Counted from the first letter of the stretch, positions 7,191 to 17,810 are shown. The stretch is 39,702 nucleotides of DNA from an uncultured Prevotella sp. (GCA_905236815.1 CAJOPE010000107.1:1-39702), one strand, 5' to 3'. Made by a program: numbers and translations. The notes: generated by a model from the letters alone, not told the origin.

Positions 7191-7793
7191 TTATTCCTCA
7201 GCCTTCAACCATTCAGCGAGTTTGTTCACAGCTCTGGCGCGATGGCTGATGGTATTCTTAATATCCTCGCCGAGTTCGGCAAAGCTCTTATCGTAGCCTT
7301 CAGGAACAAATACAGGATCGTATCCGAAGCCCTCAGAACCACTTCTCTCGGTGGCAATCTCTCCATTTACGATGCCCTCAAAGCGATATTCACGGCTGCA
7401 GCGAGGATTGTCGCCCTCCATGGTGATGAGGGAGATAACTGTGCGGAAGCGAGCCTTGCGGTTCTCCTTGCCGTCGAGTTCCTTCAAAAGCTTGGTCATA
7501 TTGGCCTCTGAATCATGGTCGGTACCTTCCGCATAGCGCGCAGAGTGTACACCAGGAGCACCATTGAGGGCTTCCACTTCCAAACCGGTATCATCGGCAA
7601 AGCAGTTGAGATGATAGTGATCGAAGATATATTCAGCCTTCTGATGGGCATTCTCCTCGAGTGTGTTTCCTGTTTCAGGAATATCGACATCGCAGCCGAT
7701 TTCCTTGAGGGATACAATTTCAAACTGATCACCAAGAATCTCGCGGATCTCCTTCAGTTTGTGGGCATTATTGGTTGCAAAAACAATTTTCAT
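7191..7793 (-). CDS. rdgB: dITP/XTP pyrophosphatase (RdgB/HAM1 family)
   Basis: It removes non-canonical purine nucleotides (dITP, XTP) from the pool by hydrolysing them to monophosphate and pyrophosphate. 200 aa from the ATG at 7793; this start gives [12 protein letters not shown], the canonical N-terminus with the TNN--K substrate motif at about 7-12. An in-frame ATG 24 nt upstream lies in AT-rich repeat DNA and is less likely. [12 protein letters not shown] (general base Asp) and [10 protein letters not shown], then SHRARA near the C-terminus, complete the family signature. It is the first gene of the rdgB-GT2-porZ-membrane protein operon. No convincing promoter box was found upstream, where inverted 19-bp repeats sit. 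Confidence 0.95.
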   Translation of the reverse strand: MKIVFATNNAHKLKEIREILGDQFEIVSLKEIGCDVDIPETGNTLEENAHQKAEYIFDHYHLNCFADDTGLEVEALNGAPGVHSARYAEGTDHDSEANMTKLLKELDGKENRKARFRTVISLITMEGDNPRCSREYRFEGIVNGEIATERSGSEGFGYDPVFVPEGYDKSFAELGEDIKNTISHRARAVNKLAEWLKAEE

Positions 7794-7813
7794 TTTATAC
7801 GTATTAACGTTAT

Positions 7814-8078
7814 ACATAGTAACTATTTGGAAACATAGTAGCTATTATAGACATAATAACTATTTGAAGACATAGTAACATAATAACATATTTTTTTAAC
7901 ATAAGTATCTGGTATAGTTTTGGGGACATATTTTCCTCACATTTTTATGCTTTGTACTATATTGTCTATTACACTTATCATACTTGTTTATATTATTTAT
8001 TAAATAAAAATTTAGTATGTTAAAACAAAATATGTTACTATGTCTCTAAATAGATACTATGTATTTAGTTATTATGTA
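7814..8078. repeat. Inverted arrays of a 19-bp repeat between yitT and rdgB
   Basis: Four plus-strand units beginning ACATAGTAAC or close variants start at 7814, 7833, 7851 and 7870 (periods 19, 18, 19). Three complementary units (TTACTATGT type) end at 8043, 8062 and 8077, just after the yitT stop. The arrays face each other across about 145 bp of AT-rich DNA, and 7870-7883 is an exact complement of 8033-8046 or nearly so. No ORF is present. A transcript through the region could fold into a large hairpin. Confidence 0.6.
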
Positions 8079-9005
8079 TTAGCTGTTTGCTACTTTGTCT
8101 TTTGGGAGTTTGACTTTCATTTCATCAAATCCCTCTCCATATACTCCAATTACTGCACTTTGACTAACAAAGGCGTTTGGGTCGATCATCTTTATGAGTC
8201 GGAAGATATTCTGGCTCTCTCGCTTCTTGGCAAGAATACAAAGCACCTTCATCTCATTGCCAGTATACCAGCCATGTCCATCGAGAATCGTTACACCATG
8301 ATCCATTTCTATACCAATGGCATTGGCTATCTCCTGATACTTTCTGGAAAAAATCAAGAACTGCACACTCTCTCTTCGGGCATTCATCACGTAATCGAGC
8401 ACAAAGTTCTCTATCACCATTGTACAAAGACCGAATACCAGCTTTCGCCAATCGTGGAAAACAGGATAAGAACTGCCGATGATGAGAATATCCACAAATA
8501 TCAATACTCGACCTAACGAAATGTTGCGGTATTTATTCACCACGGCGGCAATGATATCAGTTCCTCCTGTCGAACCATTATGCAGAAAGACCACAGCCAG
8601 TGAGGTTCCTGTAAAGCTACAGCCGATGACCAATGACATAAAGTCCTGGCCTGGACCTAATATCTGCAGCAGATGTCCTGCTGCATCCGTCATCGCATTC
8701 TGTGCAAGCGTGAGCAATAGGGACAGAGCGAAGATGGCATAGATGGTCTTCATCAGGAACTTCATGCCTAATATCTTCAAGGCTACTACCAAAAGCAGGG
8801 CATTGATGACAAAGTATGTGTAGGAGATTGGTATCTGGGAGGCATAGTAAACTATCGCCGCAATACCGGTTACACCACCTGTAACAATACCATATGGAAG
8901 CAGAAATACTGTCCATCCGAATGTATATAGAAGTAGTCCGAGTGTCAGATAGAAATAATCTTTCATCTCTGTCTTCACGATAGGACTAATACTAATATTT
9001 CTCAT
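8079..9005 (-). CDS. YitT family membrane protein (DUF161/DUF2179)
   Basis: 308 aa. Five or six hydrophobic helices (about 15-210) include the family hallmark LPYGIVTGGVTGIAAI (about 36-51), SFTGTSLAVVFLHNGSTGGTD (residues about 130-150, shown here only to locate the loop) and later KYRNISLGRVLI. The soluble C-terminal DUF2179 domain follows (about 225-300), with GVTILDGHGWYTGNE. Members are inner-membrane proteins of unknown transport function. It lies 71 nt downstream of leuS, with a strong hairpin between them that may separate the two transcripts. Nothing unusual in length or motifs. Confidence 0.88.
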   Translation of the reverse strand: MRNISISPIVKTEMKDYFYLTLGLLLYTFGWTVFLLPYGIVTGGVTGIAAIVYYASQIPISYTYFVINALLLVVALKILGMKFLMKTIYAIFALSLLLTLAQNAMTDAAGHLLQILGPGQDFMSLVIGCSFTGTSLAVVFLHNGSTGGTDIIAAVVNKYRNISLGRVLIFVDILIIGSSYPVFHDWRKLVFGLCTMVIENFVLDYVMNARRESVQFLIFSRKYQEIANAIGIEMDHGVTILDGHGWYTGNEMKVLCILAKKRESQNIFRLIKMIDPNAFVSQSAVIGVYGEGFDEMKVKLPKDKVANS

Positions 9006-9021
9006 ACTTGTTGGTTTGAAA

Positions 9022-9067
9022 AGGTTATATCAAAGGTGATTTTTTCATCACTATCTTGATATAACCT
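9022..9067 (-). terminator. Strong hairpin between leuS and yitT
   Basis: AGGTTATATCAA (9022-9033) pairs perfectly with TTGATATAACCT (9056-9067), and an inner GGTGAT/ATCACT stem follows. On the minus strand, TTTTC follows the stem, so it is a plausible leuS terminator or attenuator for yitT. Confidence 0.6.
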
Positions 9068-9076
9068 CTATTCTAA

Positions 9077-11935
9077 TTACTTCTTCAAAACGATGTTGAC
9101 AATGCGCTTAGGCACTACAATCACTTTGAGAATATCATGTCCATCGATGTACTTGGCACTTCTCTCATCAGCCAGAACGGTCTGCTGAATGGCATCATTG
9201 CTGGCATCAGCAGGGAAAGCCATCTGGAAACGAGCCTTACCATTGAAACTGATGGTGAGGCTGATCTCGCTCTCTACCAGATATTTCTCATCGTACTTTG
9301 GCCATGCTGCATCGCAAACACTACCCTCATTGCCAAGTGTATGCCACAATTCCTCAGCGATGTGAGGAGCAAATGGAGCAATCAGTACTACTACATCCTG
9401 CAACAAGGCACGGTTGTGGCACTTCTGCTGGCCCAATTCGTTTACAGCAATCATGAAAGCAGAGATAGAAGTGTTGTAGCTGAACTTCTCGATGTCATCA
9501 GATACCTTCTTGATGAGCTTATGAACAGTCTTCAAGCTCTCTGGCTTAGCTTCCTCATCGGCAAAGAGTGTATCGGCATTCTTCTCGAAGAAGAGATTCC
9601 AGAACTTCTTGAGGAAACGGAAACAGCCATCAATACCATTGGTATCCCAAGGCTTACTTGCCTCTACAGGACCAAGGAACATTTCGTAAAGACGAAGAGT
9701 ATCAGCACCGTAATCCTTAACGATATCGTCTGGATTTACTACGTTGAACATACTCTTTGACATCTTCTCGGTAGCATATCCACAAACATATTTGCCATTC
9801 TCGTTGAGAATGAACTCTGCATTGTTATATTCAGGACGCCACTGCTTGAAAGCCTCTACATCGAGGATATCATTGTTTACCAAGTTGATCCAAACATGGA
9901 TTGGAGTAGTATCATACTGATCCTTCAAATCCTTTGATACGAATACTGGAGCCTTATCGTGATCATCGCTGTTGATACGATATACGAAGTTAGAACGGCC
10001 CTGAATCATACCCTGGTTTACCAACTTCTGGAATGGCTCTTCCTCGCAAGAGTAATTGTAGTCGTGAAGGAATTTATTCCAGAAACGGCTGTAGATCAAG
10101 TGACCTGTAGCGTGCTCTGTACCACCTACATAGAGATCGACATGACGCCAGTACTCATCTACATCCTTATCCACCAAAGCCTCGTCGTTCTGAGGATCCA
10201 TATAGCGGAGATAATAAGCAGAACTTCCTGCGAAACCAGGCATAGTATTCTTCTCGAGAGGGAATACAGTCTTGTTATCGATCAAATCGGTATCAACAAT
10301 CTGCTTATTAGCTTCATCCCAAGCCCATTTCTTAGCACGGCCCAATGGTGGCTCGCCTGTTTCTGTAGGCTCATACTTATCGATTTCAGGCAACTGCAAT
10401 GGAAGGCACTCAGCAGGAATCATCTGTGGCATACCATCTTTATAGTAAACAGGGAATGGCTCACCCCAATATCTCTGGCGAGAGAAGATGGCATCGCGAA
10501 GACGATAGTTCACCTTCACACGGCCGATACCCTTTTCGGTAACAAACTTCTTGGTTGCTGCAATAGCCTCCTTAACGGTAAGGCCATTCAAGCTGAAACC
10601 ATCGAGACTCTCCTTGCCAGCTGCTGGAGAATTGCTAACGATACCTTCCTTGGCATCAAAGCTCTCCTCGGAAACATCAGCACCCTCGATCAATGGGATG
10701 ATAGGCAAGTTGAAGTGCTTTGCGAAAGCATAGTCACGGCTATCGTGAGCAGGAACGGCCATGATAGCACCTGTTCCATAGCCTGCCAATACATATTCTG
10801 AAATCCAGATTGGAATATTGTCGCCTGTAAATGGATTGATGCCATAGCTACCTGTGAATACACCAGTAACCTTCTTATCAGACATACGCTCCAACTCGGT
10901 GCGCTTCTTTACATAGTCGAGATATTTCTCAACTTCCTCCTTCTGCTCTGGAGTTGTCAACTCTGCAACCAATTCAGACTCAGGAGCCAATACCATGAAG
11001 GTAACACCAAACATAGTATCTGCACGAGTGGTGAAGATTGTGAAATGCTTATCGCTGTCCTTAACAGAGAATTCAACCTCAGTACCCTCAGAACGACCAA
11101 TCCAGTTGCGCTGAGTTTCCTTGATAGAATCGCTCCACTCTACTGTATCCAAACCATCGAGCAAACGCTGAGAATAAGCAGAAACACGAAGGCACCACTG
11201 CTGCATCTTCTTCTGAACTACAGGGAAACCACCACGCTCAGAAACACCATTAACCACCTCATCGTTGGCCAATACTGTTCCAAGGCCTGGACACCAGTTC
11301 ACCATAGTCTCACCAAGATAAGCAATACGATAGTTCATCAAAACTTCCTGCTTCTTCTTGTCATCCCAGCTATTCCACTCTTCTGCTGTAAATGTAAGTT
11401 CCTCGCCTTCAGCGATATTCCAGTCACCTCTACCATTCTGCTCGAAATACTCAATCAGCTTTTCGATAGGAAGAGCCTTCTGGAATTTATTGCAATAGAA
11501 GCTGTTGAACATCTTCTCGAAAGCCCACTGAGTCCAGTGGTAGTAGCGAGGATCACAGGTACGAACTTCACGATCCCAGTCGAAGCAGAAGCCGATCTTA
11601 TCGAGCTGCTCGCGATAGTGTGCAATGTTCTCGTTAGTAGTCTTCTCAGGATGCTGACCCGTCTGGATAGCATACTGCTCAGCAGGCAAACCATAGGCAT
11701 CGTAACCCATTGGGTTGAGCACATTGAAGCCCTGCAGACGCTTGTAGCGAGCATAGATATCGCTGGCAATATAGCCAAGAGGGTGACCAACATGCAAACC
11801 TGCTCCTGATGGATAAGGGAACATGTTGAGCACATAGAATTTCTTTTTGTTCTTGTCTTCGGCAACTTTATAGGTTTTATTCTTCACCCATTCTTTTTGC
11901 CACTTCTTCTCGATCTCACTGAAGTTGTATTCCAT
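9077..11935 (-). CDS. leuS: Leucyl-tRNA synthetase
   Basis: 952 aa, class Ia aminoacyl-tRNA synthetase; it charges tRNA-Leu in the cytoplasm. The HIGH box appears as HVGHPLGY (about 48-55) and the KMSKS loop is intact (about 722-726). The CP1 editing domain is present, with [12 protein letters not shown] and [19 protein letters not shown] segments carrying the editing-site Thr-rich and Asp residues. The C-terminal anticodon-binding and tail regions end in a Lys-rich VNIVLKK. Length is usual for Bacteroidetes LeuRS. A good promoter (TTTG-N20-TAATTTTG) lies upstream, and a hairpin follows the stop. Confidence 0.98.
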   Translation of the reverse strand: MEYNFSEIEKKWQKEWVKNKTYKVAEDKNKKKFYVLNMFPYPSGAGLHVGHPLGYIASDIYARYKRLQGFNVLNPMGYDAYGLPAEQYAIQTGQHPEKTTNENIAHYREQLDKIGFCFDWDREVRTCDPRYYHWTQWAFEKMFNSFYCNKFQKALPIEKLIEYFEQNGRGDWNIAEGEELTFTAEEWNSWDDKKKQEVLMNYRIAYLGETMVNWCPGLGTVLANDEVVNGVSERGGFPVVQKKMQQWCLRVSAYSQRLLDGLDTVEWSDSIKETQRNWIGRSEGTEVEFSVKDSDKHFTIFTTRADTMFGVTFMVLAPESELVAELTTPEQKEEVEKYLDYVKKRTELERMSDKKVTGVFTGSYGINPFTGDNIPIWISEYVLAGYGTGAIMAVPAHDSRDYAFAKHFNLPIIPLIEGADVSEESFDAKEGIVSNSPAAGKESLDGFSLNGLTVKEAIAATKKFVTEKGIGRVKVNYRLRDAIFSRQRYWGEPFPVYYKDGMPQMIPAECLPLQLPEIDKYEPTETGEPPLGRAKKWAWDEANKQIVDTDLIDNKTVFPLEKNTMPGFAGSSAYYLRYMDPQNDEALVDKDVDEYWRHVDLYVGGTEHATGHLIYSRFWNKFLHDYNYSCEEEPFQKLVNQGMIQGRSNFVYRINSDDHDKAPVFVSKDLKDQYDTTPIHVWINLVNNDILDVEAFKQWRPEYNNAEFILNENGKYVCGYATEKMSKSMFNVVNPDDIVKDYGADTLRLYEMFLGPVEASKPWDTNGIDGCFRFLKKFWNLFFEKNADTLFADEEAKPESLKTVHKLIKKVSDDIEKFSYNTSISAFMIAVNELGQQKCHNRALLQDVVVLIAPFAPHIAEELWHTLGNEGSVCDAAWPKYDEKYLVESEISLTISFNGKARFQMAFPADASNDAIQQTVLADERSAKYIDGHDILKVIVVPKRIVNIVLKK

Positions 11936-11991
11936 TTTATCGTAATTTATATTTTCTTGCTTTATAAGGTACGTGTGTGCGTATCAAGTCG

Positions 11992-12023
11992 CAAAATTAC
12001 CAAAAAAGATTGAGAAAGCCAAA
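11992..12023 (-). promoter_or_regulatory. leuS promoter (Bacteroidetes type)
   Basis: On the minus strand, TTTG (12020-12023) and TAATTTTG (11992-11999) are separated by 20 bp. Transcription would start near 11985, giving a leader of about 50 nt. Confidence 0.7.
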
Positions 12024-12566
12024 TCGAAAATCATAATTCTTGAATTGTGAATTATAATTTGATTTAAAATAGCTTCTCAAGGGTACATTTTATCGCAATT
12101 CTGCATCTGAATTAAATTATTTATTAAATAAAAACTGGTTGAATAGTTTTGCCATTCTTCTCCCTCGTTTTCGGAGGCATAAGAAGGAGAGTATGTCACT
12201 TTTTGTAAAAAACTGCAGACAATGTTTTTATGTAACTTTGATTTGCATGAGTAATTATTATTTGTTATTTTTGTATTTAATAATTAATAAATAAGAAATT
12301 AAATATTTATTATTTATATAGAATGGTGTGTAGTTAGTTGTATATTAAAATATTTCACGACTATTAATTAAGCTATAAATGTTTTTGAATAACACTAAAC
12401 ATCTAATATTTAGTTAATTATGTATAACGTACTTAAGAAATTCCGTTTTCTTAACACCACGCACGCGTATAAATTAGTAATTTTGCCGAAATTTTTTCAG
12501 TCTTATTACTGGATTATAGTTAATTTATTCGTAAGGAATTAGTTTTTGAAAGGTAAAATATAATTT
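12024..12566. other. AT-rich gene-free leader region of the large secreted protein gene
   Basis: No coding region is visible. Several -7-like boxes occur (TAGTTTTG near 12145, TAACTTTG near 12233, TAATTTTG at 12478-12485). The last is nearest the gene and preferred. A hairpin TTAAGAAA/TTTCTTAA at 12433-12452 sits where a regulator could act. A 19-nt AT-rich string (ATTATTTATTAAATAAAAA) near 12116 is shared with about 7990. Confidence 0.45.
12478..12485 (+). promoter_or_regulatory. -7 element for the 1646-aa protein gene
   Basis: TAATTTTG lies 82 bp before the ATG. No clear TTTG is seen at -33. The hairpin at 12433-12452 occupies that area, which would suit regulated or phase-specific expression, but that is inference. 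Confidence 0.5.
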
Positions 12567-15500
12567 ATGATAGGTATTAATTTATCTAGGATGAACAGGT
12601 GCGCCTTGTTCATTCTATTGTTATTTTTGTGCAGTTTTAGCTGGCAGAATGTTTTGGCGCAAACAGAAAGTTGGAGTCCTAAATCGGGTGATCAAGTAGG
12701 AATAGATTCTAAACCAACGAATAGCATTTGGATGCGACTTACTGGTGGATGGAAGTATGAAAATAGTGTTTTGAAGCCAACTGTTGCAGCAACAGCTACG
12801 GCATCAAGGTTGACATCAGGAGATTATGTATTAATTCTTCCATCAAAAGATGGTACTTTTACCTATAAAGGTATTAAAAGTTTGTCTGGAGGAAAAGGTG
12901 ATGGTAATAAATATTTTGTAGTGCAAAGTGAGACAAATGGGGTGTTTAATGTATCCCGTTCTGATGCTACTGTATTATTAGATGATTCGCTTGTTTCCTA
13001 CGTTAACTATGTATCTGTTGATAAAAAATTTGGATATAATGTTAGATCAACATCTGGACCAACTGAATTTACTGTGACCCTTCCTGTAAAGGCTGGTACA
13101 TATTATTGTTTATTTTTCTCTGATAAATTCACAAATTATAATTTTACAGGTTTTTCATTTACACCTGCTGGATCTTCTGAACAAACAGGTTCTACAACTA
13201 TAGCAACTACAAACACCTCTTCCACAGAAGGTGGAACAACTTGGGATTTTTCTCAATCAAATTCTGCATGGACTCAAAGTAGAAATTTGATGAATGCAGC
13301 TTCAGGTGAATGGGGACATTATTATGTTGCTTCGGGTGATAATACTGGAGATTCTTATTGGTCTTTGACAACTTTGTCGAAGACAGAATTTTCTCTCCCT
13401 ATTGTAAAGGGTTTACAATTCACAACATCTGGTACAGATGATTTATGGTTAGATTATTATCAGCAACATCTTTGGATTAAAGAAAAAGATGCTATTACAA
13501 TTCCTGGTTTAAAGAAAGGTCAGAAGGTTGTATTCAATATGAAGTATGGTGAATTACACGCTAGTAGCAATATCGATGCTTCAGATATGACCTATAGAAT
13601 GTTGGCTGATGGTGAAGCTACGTTTACAGTAACAAGTAATGGTGGTGCTTTTATTTCTTCTATCTCAGTAGAAGATCCTTCAACTGTTGCTGGTAAGCAA
13701 TGGGATTTCACTTTCTGGAGTGATGCTACTATCACAGGATTAGCTGCTGATCAAAGTGAGTATTGGAAAAAAACTAATCGATATTTTGAAAATGCTGTAG
13801 TATTCTCTAATAAAACCTTTAACTATACAGAGATAAAGGATTTGAAATTTACAACAAGCAATACTCAGGATCTTCGTATTAATTATGTAGATGGTTACAT
13901 CTATATGAATAGTACAAATGATTATATTACTATCCCTAATCTTAAAGCAGGACAGACATTGACAATTGTAACTGAAAGTTCAAATGCCAATGATGCTCGT
14001 GGTATAGATGTTACTAGCGGTAATGCAACAAGAGTTGGTGGTGAGGAAACTTCTACAGAGAAGATTTCTAATATCTTCAGAGTGAATGCTGATGGTGATG
14101 TCACTTTCCATTCGTCAAAAGGTGCTATCCGAGTTTATTCGATAGCTACTGAAAGTAGTAAAACTCAAACTACTATGACTTTGAAAATGGGTAAAAATGA
14201 CGTTACTAACATACCTATCTGGTTGAATACTCTTGATAATGCAAATATTTATCCGATAGAAGGAAAAGTAAGTAATGGCAGCTCTAATATTACCTATACA
14301 TCAAGCAATGAGAATATTCTTGTTGTTGATGATACTGGTAAGATTGATTTCTATCCTCAAAATGTTACAGCAGGTGATGTTGTAACAATTACAGCCTATT
14401 ATGCAGGAGATGCCACTCATGCAGCTTCTTCTGCGTATGTTACGATTGTCTTTCAGATTAAACCTAAACTTACATTCAGTAGTACAGAACTTACTGGTGT
14501 GATGGGTACTGGTTTTAAAGAGCCAATTCTTACGATTTCTCCAGCAGGGTTGAAAGCTACATATAGCAGCAGTGATACTTCTGTAGCTACTGTTGAGGCA
14601 AGTACGGGTGAGGTTACTATGCTTAAGCCTGGAACTGTGACTATTACTGCAACCTTTAACGGTGAGGGAAATTATTTATCTAATAGTGCATCTTATAATC
14701 TTACTGTAGTTGCTCAGCAGACTTCTGCTAATCCTGCAAAGTGGGCAATTACTAAAGAAAATAATGCTAATAGATTTACCTTCACATCTACCGGTGATGT
14801 TGTTGGAGGACTAGAGGTACATGATGTACCTGGAGTAGTTGTTACATTCGGTGCTGTTGGTACTCAATGGAAGGTGAATGATTACGATGGAGCTAAGGGC
14901 TTTAATTATAAAGATGGTAATACAGGCATTCAGATTAGTGCTAGTTGTGTAGATGCTAATGGAAAAGCTCTTCCTGTAAGTCTTAATTCTGATGGCCTTC
15001 CAACAGGTGGTTCTTATATGGTGTTTAAGCCTATTGTGAATGGTTTACTTGAAGTTGATGCGCGATATTTCCAGAGACAGAAGTTTGTAATTGTTAATCG
15101 AGATACTAAAGAAGTTGTTAATTACTATATATCTTCAGATGGTGCAGAATCTGGTAATCAAACTTTCTATACACCTCTGAAGGCAGGTCAGCGCTATTAT
15201 TTCTATAATGCAGGTAGTAGCACTGACAAATGGGCACTGAATATCCATGGATTTAAGTTTATCCCAGTATTCCTTCAATCTGTAGGTAGCAATATGTGGC
15301 CTTCAGAAGGTGCTTCTATTAAGGGTGTAGAGGTATATAACAATGCTCAGAATACACCACGATTGATGGAGGGAACACATGATGATGTGAGATATTACAC
15401 TCGTTCTGAAAATATGTCTGTAGGGTTTACTTCTGGAGATATTACCTTTAAAAATGATGGTTATGGCCTTATTTATGGTGTAATAACTCATAAGGCAGAT

Positions 15501-17507
15501 GACGGAACAGAGTACAAGTCAGAAACAACAGCTCAGATAACTTATAGCAAGTCTTCATTCAAATTCATGCAAGAGTCTGCTACTGTATCTCTTAATGAAA
15601 AGGATCTTTTTGTAGAGCCTAAACTGAACTATAATGTAGAAGGCGTAACATATACCAGTAAAGACCCAGATGTTGCAACTGTTGATGCATCAACTGGTGA
15701 TGTTACTCCTGTAAAGGTAGGTACAACAACAATTACTGCAGATCCTAATGGTAATCCATACTTCACAGGTACTGTTTCTTATACTTTAAAAGTAGTGGCA
15801 GCAGCACCAGTATTTAATGTTATAAACTCAGAGGTAGAGCTTCCTGTAGGTACTGCTGGTTGGAATATTATTGCTAATAATATTAATGTGACAAATCCTA
15901 CAAAGATCTATCATGAAAAAAATACTTATAAGTCTTATTTAGATAATAATACAGTTGCTACTACAATAGCAAAATTATTCTATTCATTTGAGAGTTCTGA
16001 TGCTACTGTGGCTCGTGTTAATGAACAAGGTGGTATTGATACTCGTTTGCCTGGAACTTGTACTATAACAGTAAAGATGAATAAGGCACAGGATAGTAAT
16101 GGTAGTTATATGTCAACTGCCACCAGAACATTCAAACTTGTAGTGCCATTGATCAAATATGATTTGAGCAGCATTACTTATCATGTTTGGGACTTTACTG
16201 GTGGATTTACCCAGGATGATATTAATATTTTGAAAGAAAGAGAATGGACATCTAATGGAGATGGTAGTTATTCGTTTACAGCAAATGCTGGTAACACAAA
16301 TAATATGACCAAAACTTACCATGATATCCCAACTTCATTGACAAAAGAGTTGTATTTCCAACCATTTAATACATCAACAAAAAATAAAAGTTACGGTAAA
16401 TTGACCTTCAATAGTCAGTCAAGTTTTGATGATAGTTTTGGTAAATATAGAATCTCTTTGGATAAACCAAATGCAACATTCTTAGGCGTAAGAAACCTCA
16501 AATATGGCCAGACGGTTGCTTTCATTACTGATAATCATGGAATGGTTCAGAATAAACAAGGTGTTTGGGAAGGCGACTGGTTGCAGAATGCCTCCGACTT
16601 GAATGCCACTCAGCCTGCTGATATTATATTCCCAAAGAGCTATAAAGATCCTCAAGATCCTGATGGAACTAAATATCAGCATAACAGATGTACCAATGTA
16701 TTCCTCGCAAAGACTACTGCTGAGCAGCAGCCAGACTTAGGTGTTGAGGCAGATAACCAAGCTGTAAATATCCGCTCTGTCATTCAGGGTTATCCTGCAG
16801 CTTATGGTTTCTTGAATATCGGTGCAGGTAAGGCATCTGCTGATAATGCTCCAACTTATGGATATGCTACTGTTTGTAGCCGATTGAATATCTCTTTGGA
16901 GGGTCAGACAGCTGTAAAGGCTTATATTTGCGACTATTATGGCTATAAGAACAATAAGGTTCACATGCAGCAGATTAAGAATATTCCTGCTAATACGGCT
17001 GTATTCTTGAAGGGATATGCAAGAGATATCTATTGTCTTTATGTTAATGCAGGTAATGCGCCTGTAGATGCGGGTGTAGATGATGAGGTTCTTGCTTCTA
17101 ATAAGTTGATTCCTTGTATCTATGATACTCAGGTGGATCCTGTTCAGACTATCAATGGTGAAAAGTATTACACCTTTGGACTTTACAATAGCAAGTTCCT
17201 TCGTTATGGTAGTTCTGGAACGGTCCCTGGCGGTAGATGCTATCTCCGTTTGAATGAGGAGGAATTCAATGATCTGGTTAGAGATTATGAGCCTGGAGGC
17301 GAAACCAATCTCGCTAAGAATATGACAATTGTATTCGAGGATTTACCAATGGAGGATGATAATACCACAGGCATTACAGATATTGAGGAGCAGGATAATA
17401 CAACCTCACAGGATAATGGTTATTATACATTGAATGGTATTAAGATTGCTAAGCCAACCAAGTCTGGTATCTATATCCACAATGGTAAAAAGTATATTGT
17501 AAAGTAG
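12567..17507 (+). CDS. Large secreted Ig-like (BIG_2) repeat protein with C-terminal sorting-like motif
   Basis: 1646 aa. A signal peptide is clear (ILLLFLCSFSWQNVLAQ); the start may be the ATG at 12567 or M9 at 12591. Three modules begin with the same W-D-F motif, at about 222 (TWDFSQ), 377 (QWDFTF) and 1206 (VWDFTG). The first two share LKFTTS/LQFTTSGT-DL and 'ITIPNLKAGQ'-like segments and are clearly homologous. Several BIG_2-like domains lie between (about 545-715, 995-1085 and 1130-1190), with 'SSDTSVATVEASTGEVT' and 'KPGTVTITATF' hallmarks. The C-terminus (YTLNGIKIAKPTKSGIYI-NGKK) resembles the terminal motif of exported Prevotella proteins. I infer a surface adhesin or glycan-binding protein. 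The first 3.9 kb is noticeably more AT-rich in codon choice than the last 0.9 kb, suggesting mosaic origin. Function is unknown. Confidence 0.85.
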   Translation: MIGINLSRMNRCALFILLLFLCSFSWQNVLAQTESWSPKSGDQVGIDSKPTNSIWMRLTGGWKYENSVLKPTVAATATASRLTSGDYVLILPSKDGTFTYKGIKSLSGGKGDGNKYFVVQSETNGVFNVSRSDATVLLDDSLVSYVNYVSVDKKFGYNVRSTSGPTEFTVTLPVKAGTYYCLFFSDKFTNYNFTGFSFTPAGSSEQTGSTTIATTNTSSTEGGTTWDFSQSNSAWTQSRNLMNAASGEWGHYYVASGDNTGDSYWSLTTLSKTEFSLPIVKGLQFTTSGTDDLWLDYYQQHLWIKEKDAITIPGLKKGQKVVFNMKYGELHASSNIDASDMTYRMLADGEATFTVTSNGGAFISSISVEDPSTVAGKQWDFTFWSDATITGLAADQSEYWKKTNRYFENAVVFSNKTFNYTEIKDLKFTTSNTQDLRINYVDGYIYMNSTNDYITIPNLKAGQTLTIVTESSNANDARGIDVTSGNATRVGGEETSTEKISNIFRVNADGDVTFHSSKGAIRVYSIATESSKTQTTMTLKMGKNDVTNIPIWLNTLDNANIYPIEGKVSNGSSNITYTSSNENILVVDDTGKIDFYPQNVTAGDVVTITAYYAGDATHAASSAYVTIVFQIKPKLTFSSTELTGVMGTGFKEPILTISPAGLKATYSSSDTSVATVEASTGEVTMLKPGTVTITATFNGEGNYLSNSASYNLTVVAQQTSANPAKWAITKENNANRFTFTSTGDVVGGLEVHDVPGVVVTFGAVGTQWKVNDYDGAKGFNYKDGNTGIQISASCVDANGKALPVSLNSDGLPTGGSYMVFKPIVNGLLEVDARYFQRQKFVIVNRDTKEVVNYYISSDGAESGNQTFYTPLKAGQRYYFYNAGSSTDKWALNIHGFKFIPVFLQSVGSNMWPSEGASIKGVEVYNNAQNTPRLMEGTHDDVRYYTRSENMSVGFTSGDITFKNDGYGLIYGVITHKADDGTEYKSETTAQITYSKSSFKFMQESATVSLNEKDLFVEPKLNYNVEGVTYTSKDPDVATVDASTGDVTPVKVGTTTITADPNGNPYFTGTVSYTLKVVAAAPVFNVINSEVELPVGTAGWNIIANNINVTNPTKIYHEKNTYKSYLDNNTVATTIAKLFYSFESSDATVARVNEQGGIDTRLPGTCTITVKMNKAQDSNGSYMSTATRTFKLVVPLIKYDLSSITYHVWDFTGGFTQDDINILKEREWTSNGDGSYSFTANAGNTNNMTKTYHDIPTSLTKELYFQPFNTSTKNKSYGKLTFNSQSSFDDSFGKYRISLDKPNATFLGVRNLKYGQTVAFITDNHGMVQNKQGVWEGDWLQNASDLNATQPADIIFPKSYKDPQDPDGTKYQHNRCTNVFLAKTTAEQQPDLGVEADNQAVNIRSVIQGYPAAYGFLNIGAGKASADNAPTYGYATVCSRLNISLEGQTAVKAYICDYYGYKNNKVHMQQIKNIPANTAVFLKGYARDIYCLYVNAGNAPVDAGVDDEVLASNKLIPCIYDTQVDPVQTINGEKYYTFGLYNSKFLRYGSSGTVPGGRCYLRLNEEEFNDLVRDYEPGGETNLAKNMTIVFEDLPMEDDNTTGITDIEEQDNTTSQDNGYYTLNGIKIAKPTKSGIYIHNGKKYIVK

Positions 17508-17518
17508 TTAATAATCGC

Positions 17519-17722
17519 ATGAACATGACAATGAAATATATCAAACCCAAAATAGAGATTATTAGGATAAAGGAGAAATCGAACTTGATGGGAGTTTCTG
17601 ATAGAGAAGGAGATTTTGAAGTTGATTCTAGAAATTCAATGCCTCCAGAAGGAACTCAAAGTAAAGGAAATACTCCCACATGGTCAGGAGGCGTAAACAC
17701 CTGGGATGCCTGGGAGGAATAA
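17519..17722 (+). CDS. Small hypothetical protein downstream of the large secreted protein
   Basis: Up to 67 aa. Start codons at 17519, 17525 or 17531 are possible; the last gives MKYIKPKIEIIRI, the beginning common to a poorly described class of 60-80 aa Bacteroidales proteins that sit near surface-protein genes (from memory, not searched). It is only 11 nt after the large gene, so it is probably co-transcribed. The sequence splits into a basic amphipathic N-terminus, an acidic centre (DREGDFEVD) and a Gly/Trp-rich end (WSGGVNTWDAWEE). There is no signal peptide, membrane segment or cysteine. Function unknown. Confidence 0.6.
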   Translation: MNMTMKYIKPKIEIIRIKEKSNLMGVSDREGDFEVDSRNSMPPEGTQSKGNTPTWSGGVNTWDAWEE

Positions 17723-17810
17723 GATATTTGATTTTAGGTAAGTAATAAAACAAGTCAGGGGGGGATGGGCAGTGATGCTAGTTCCCTCTTTTTTCTACCA
17801 TATTTTGAGT

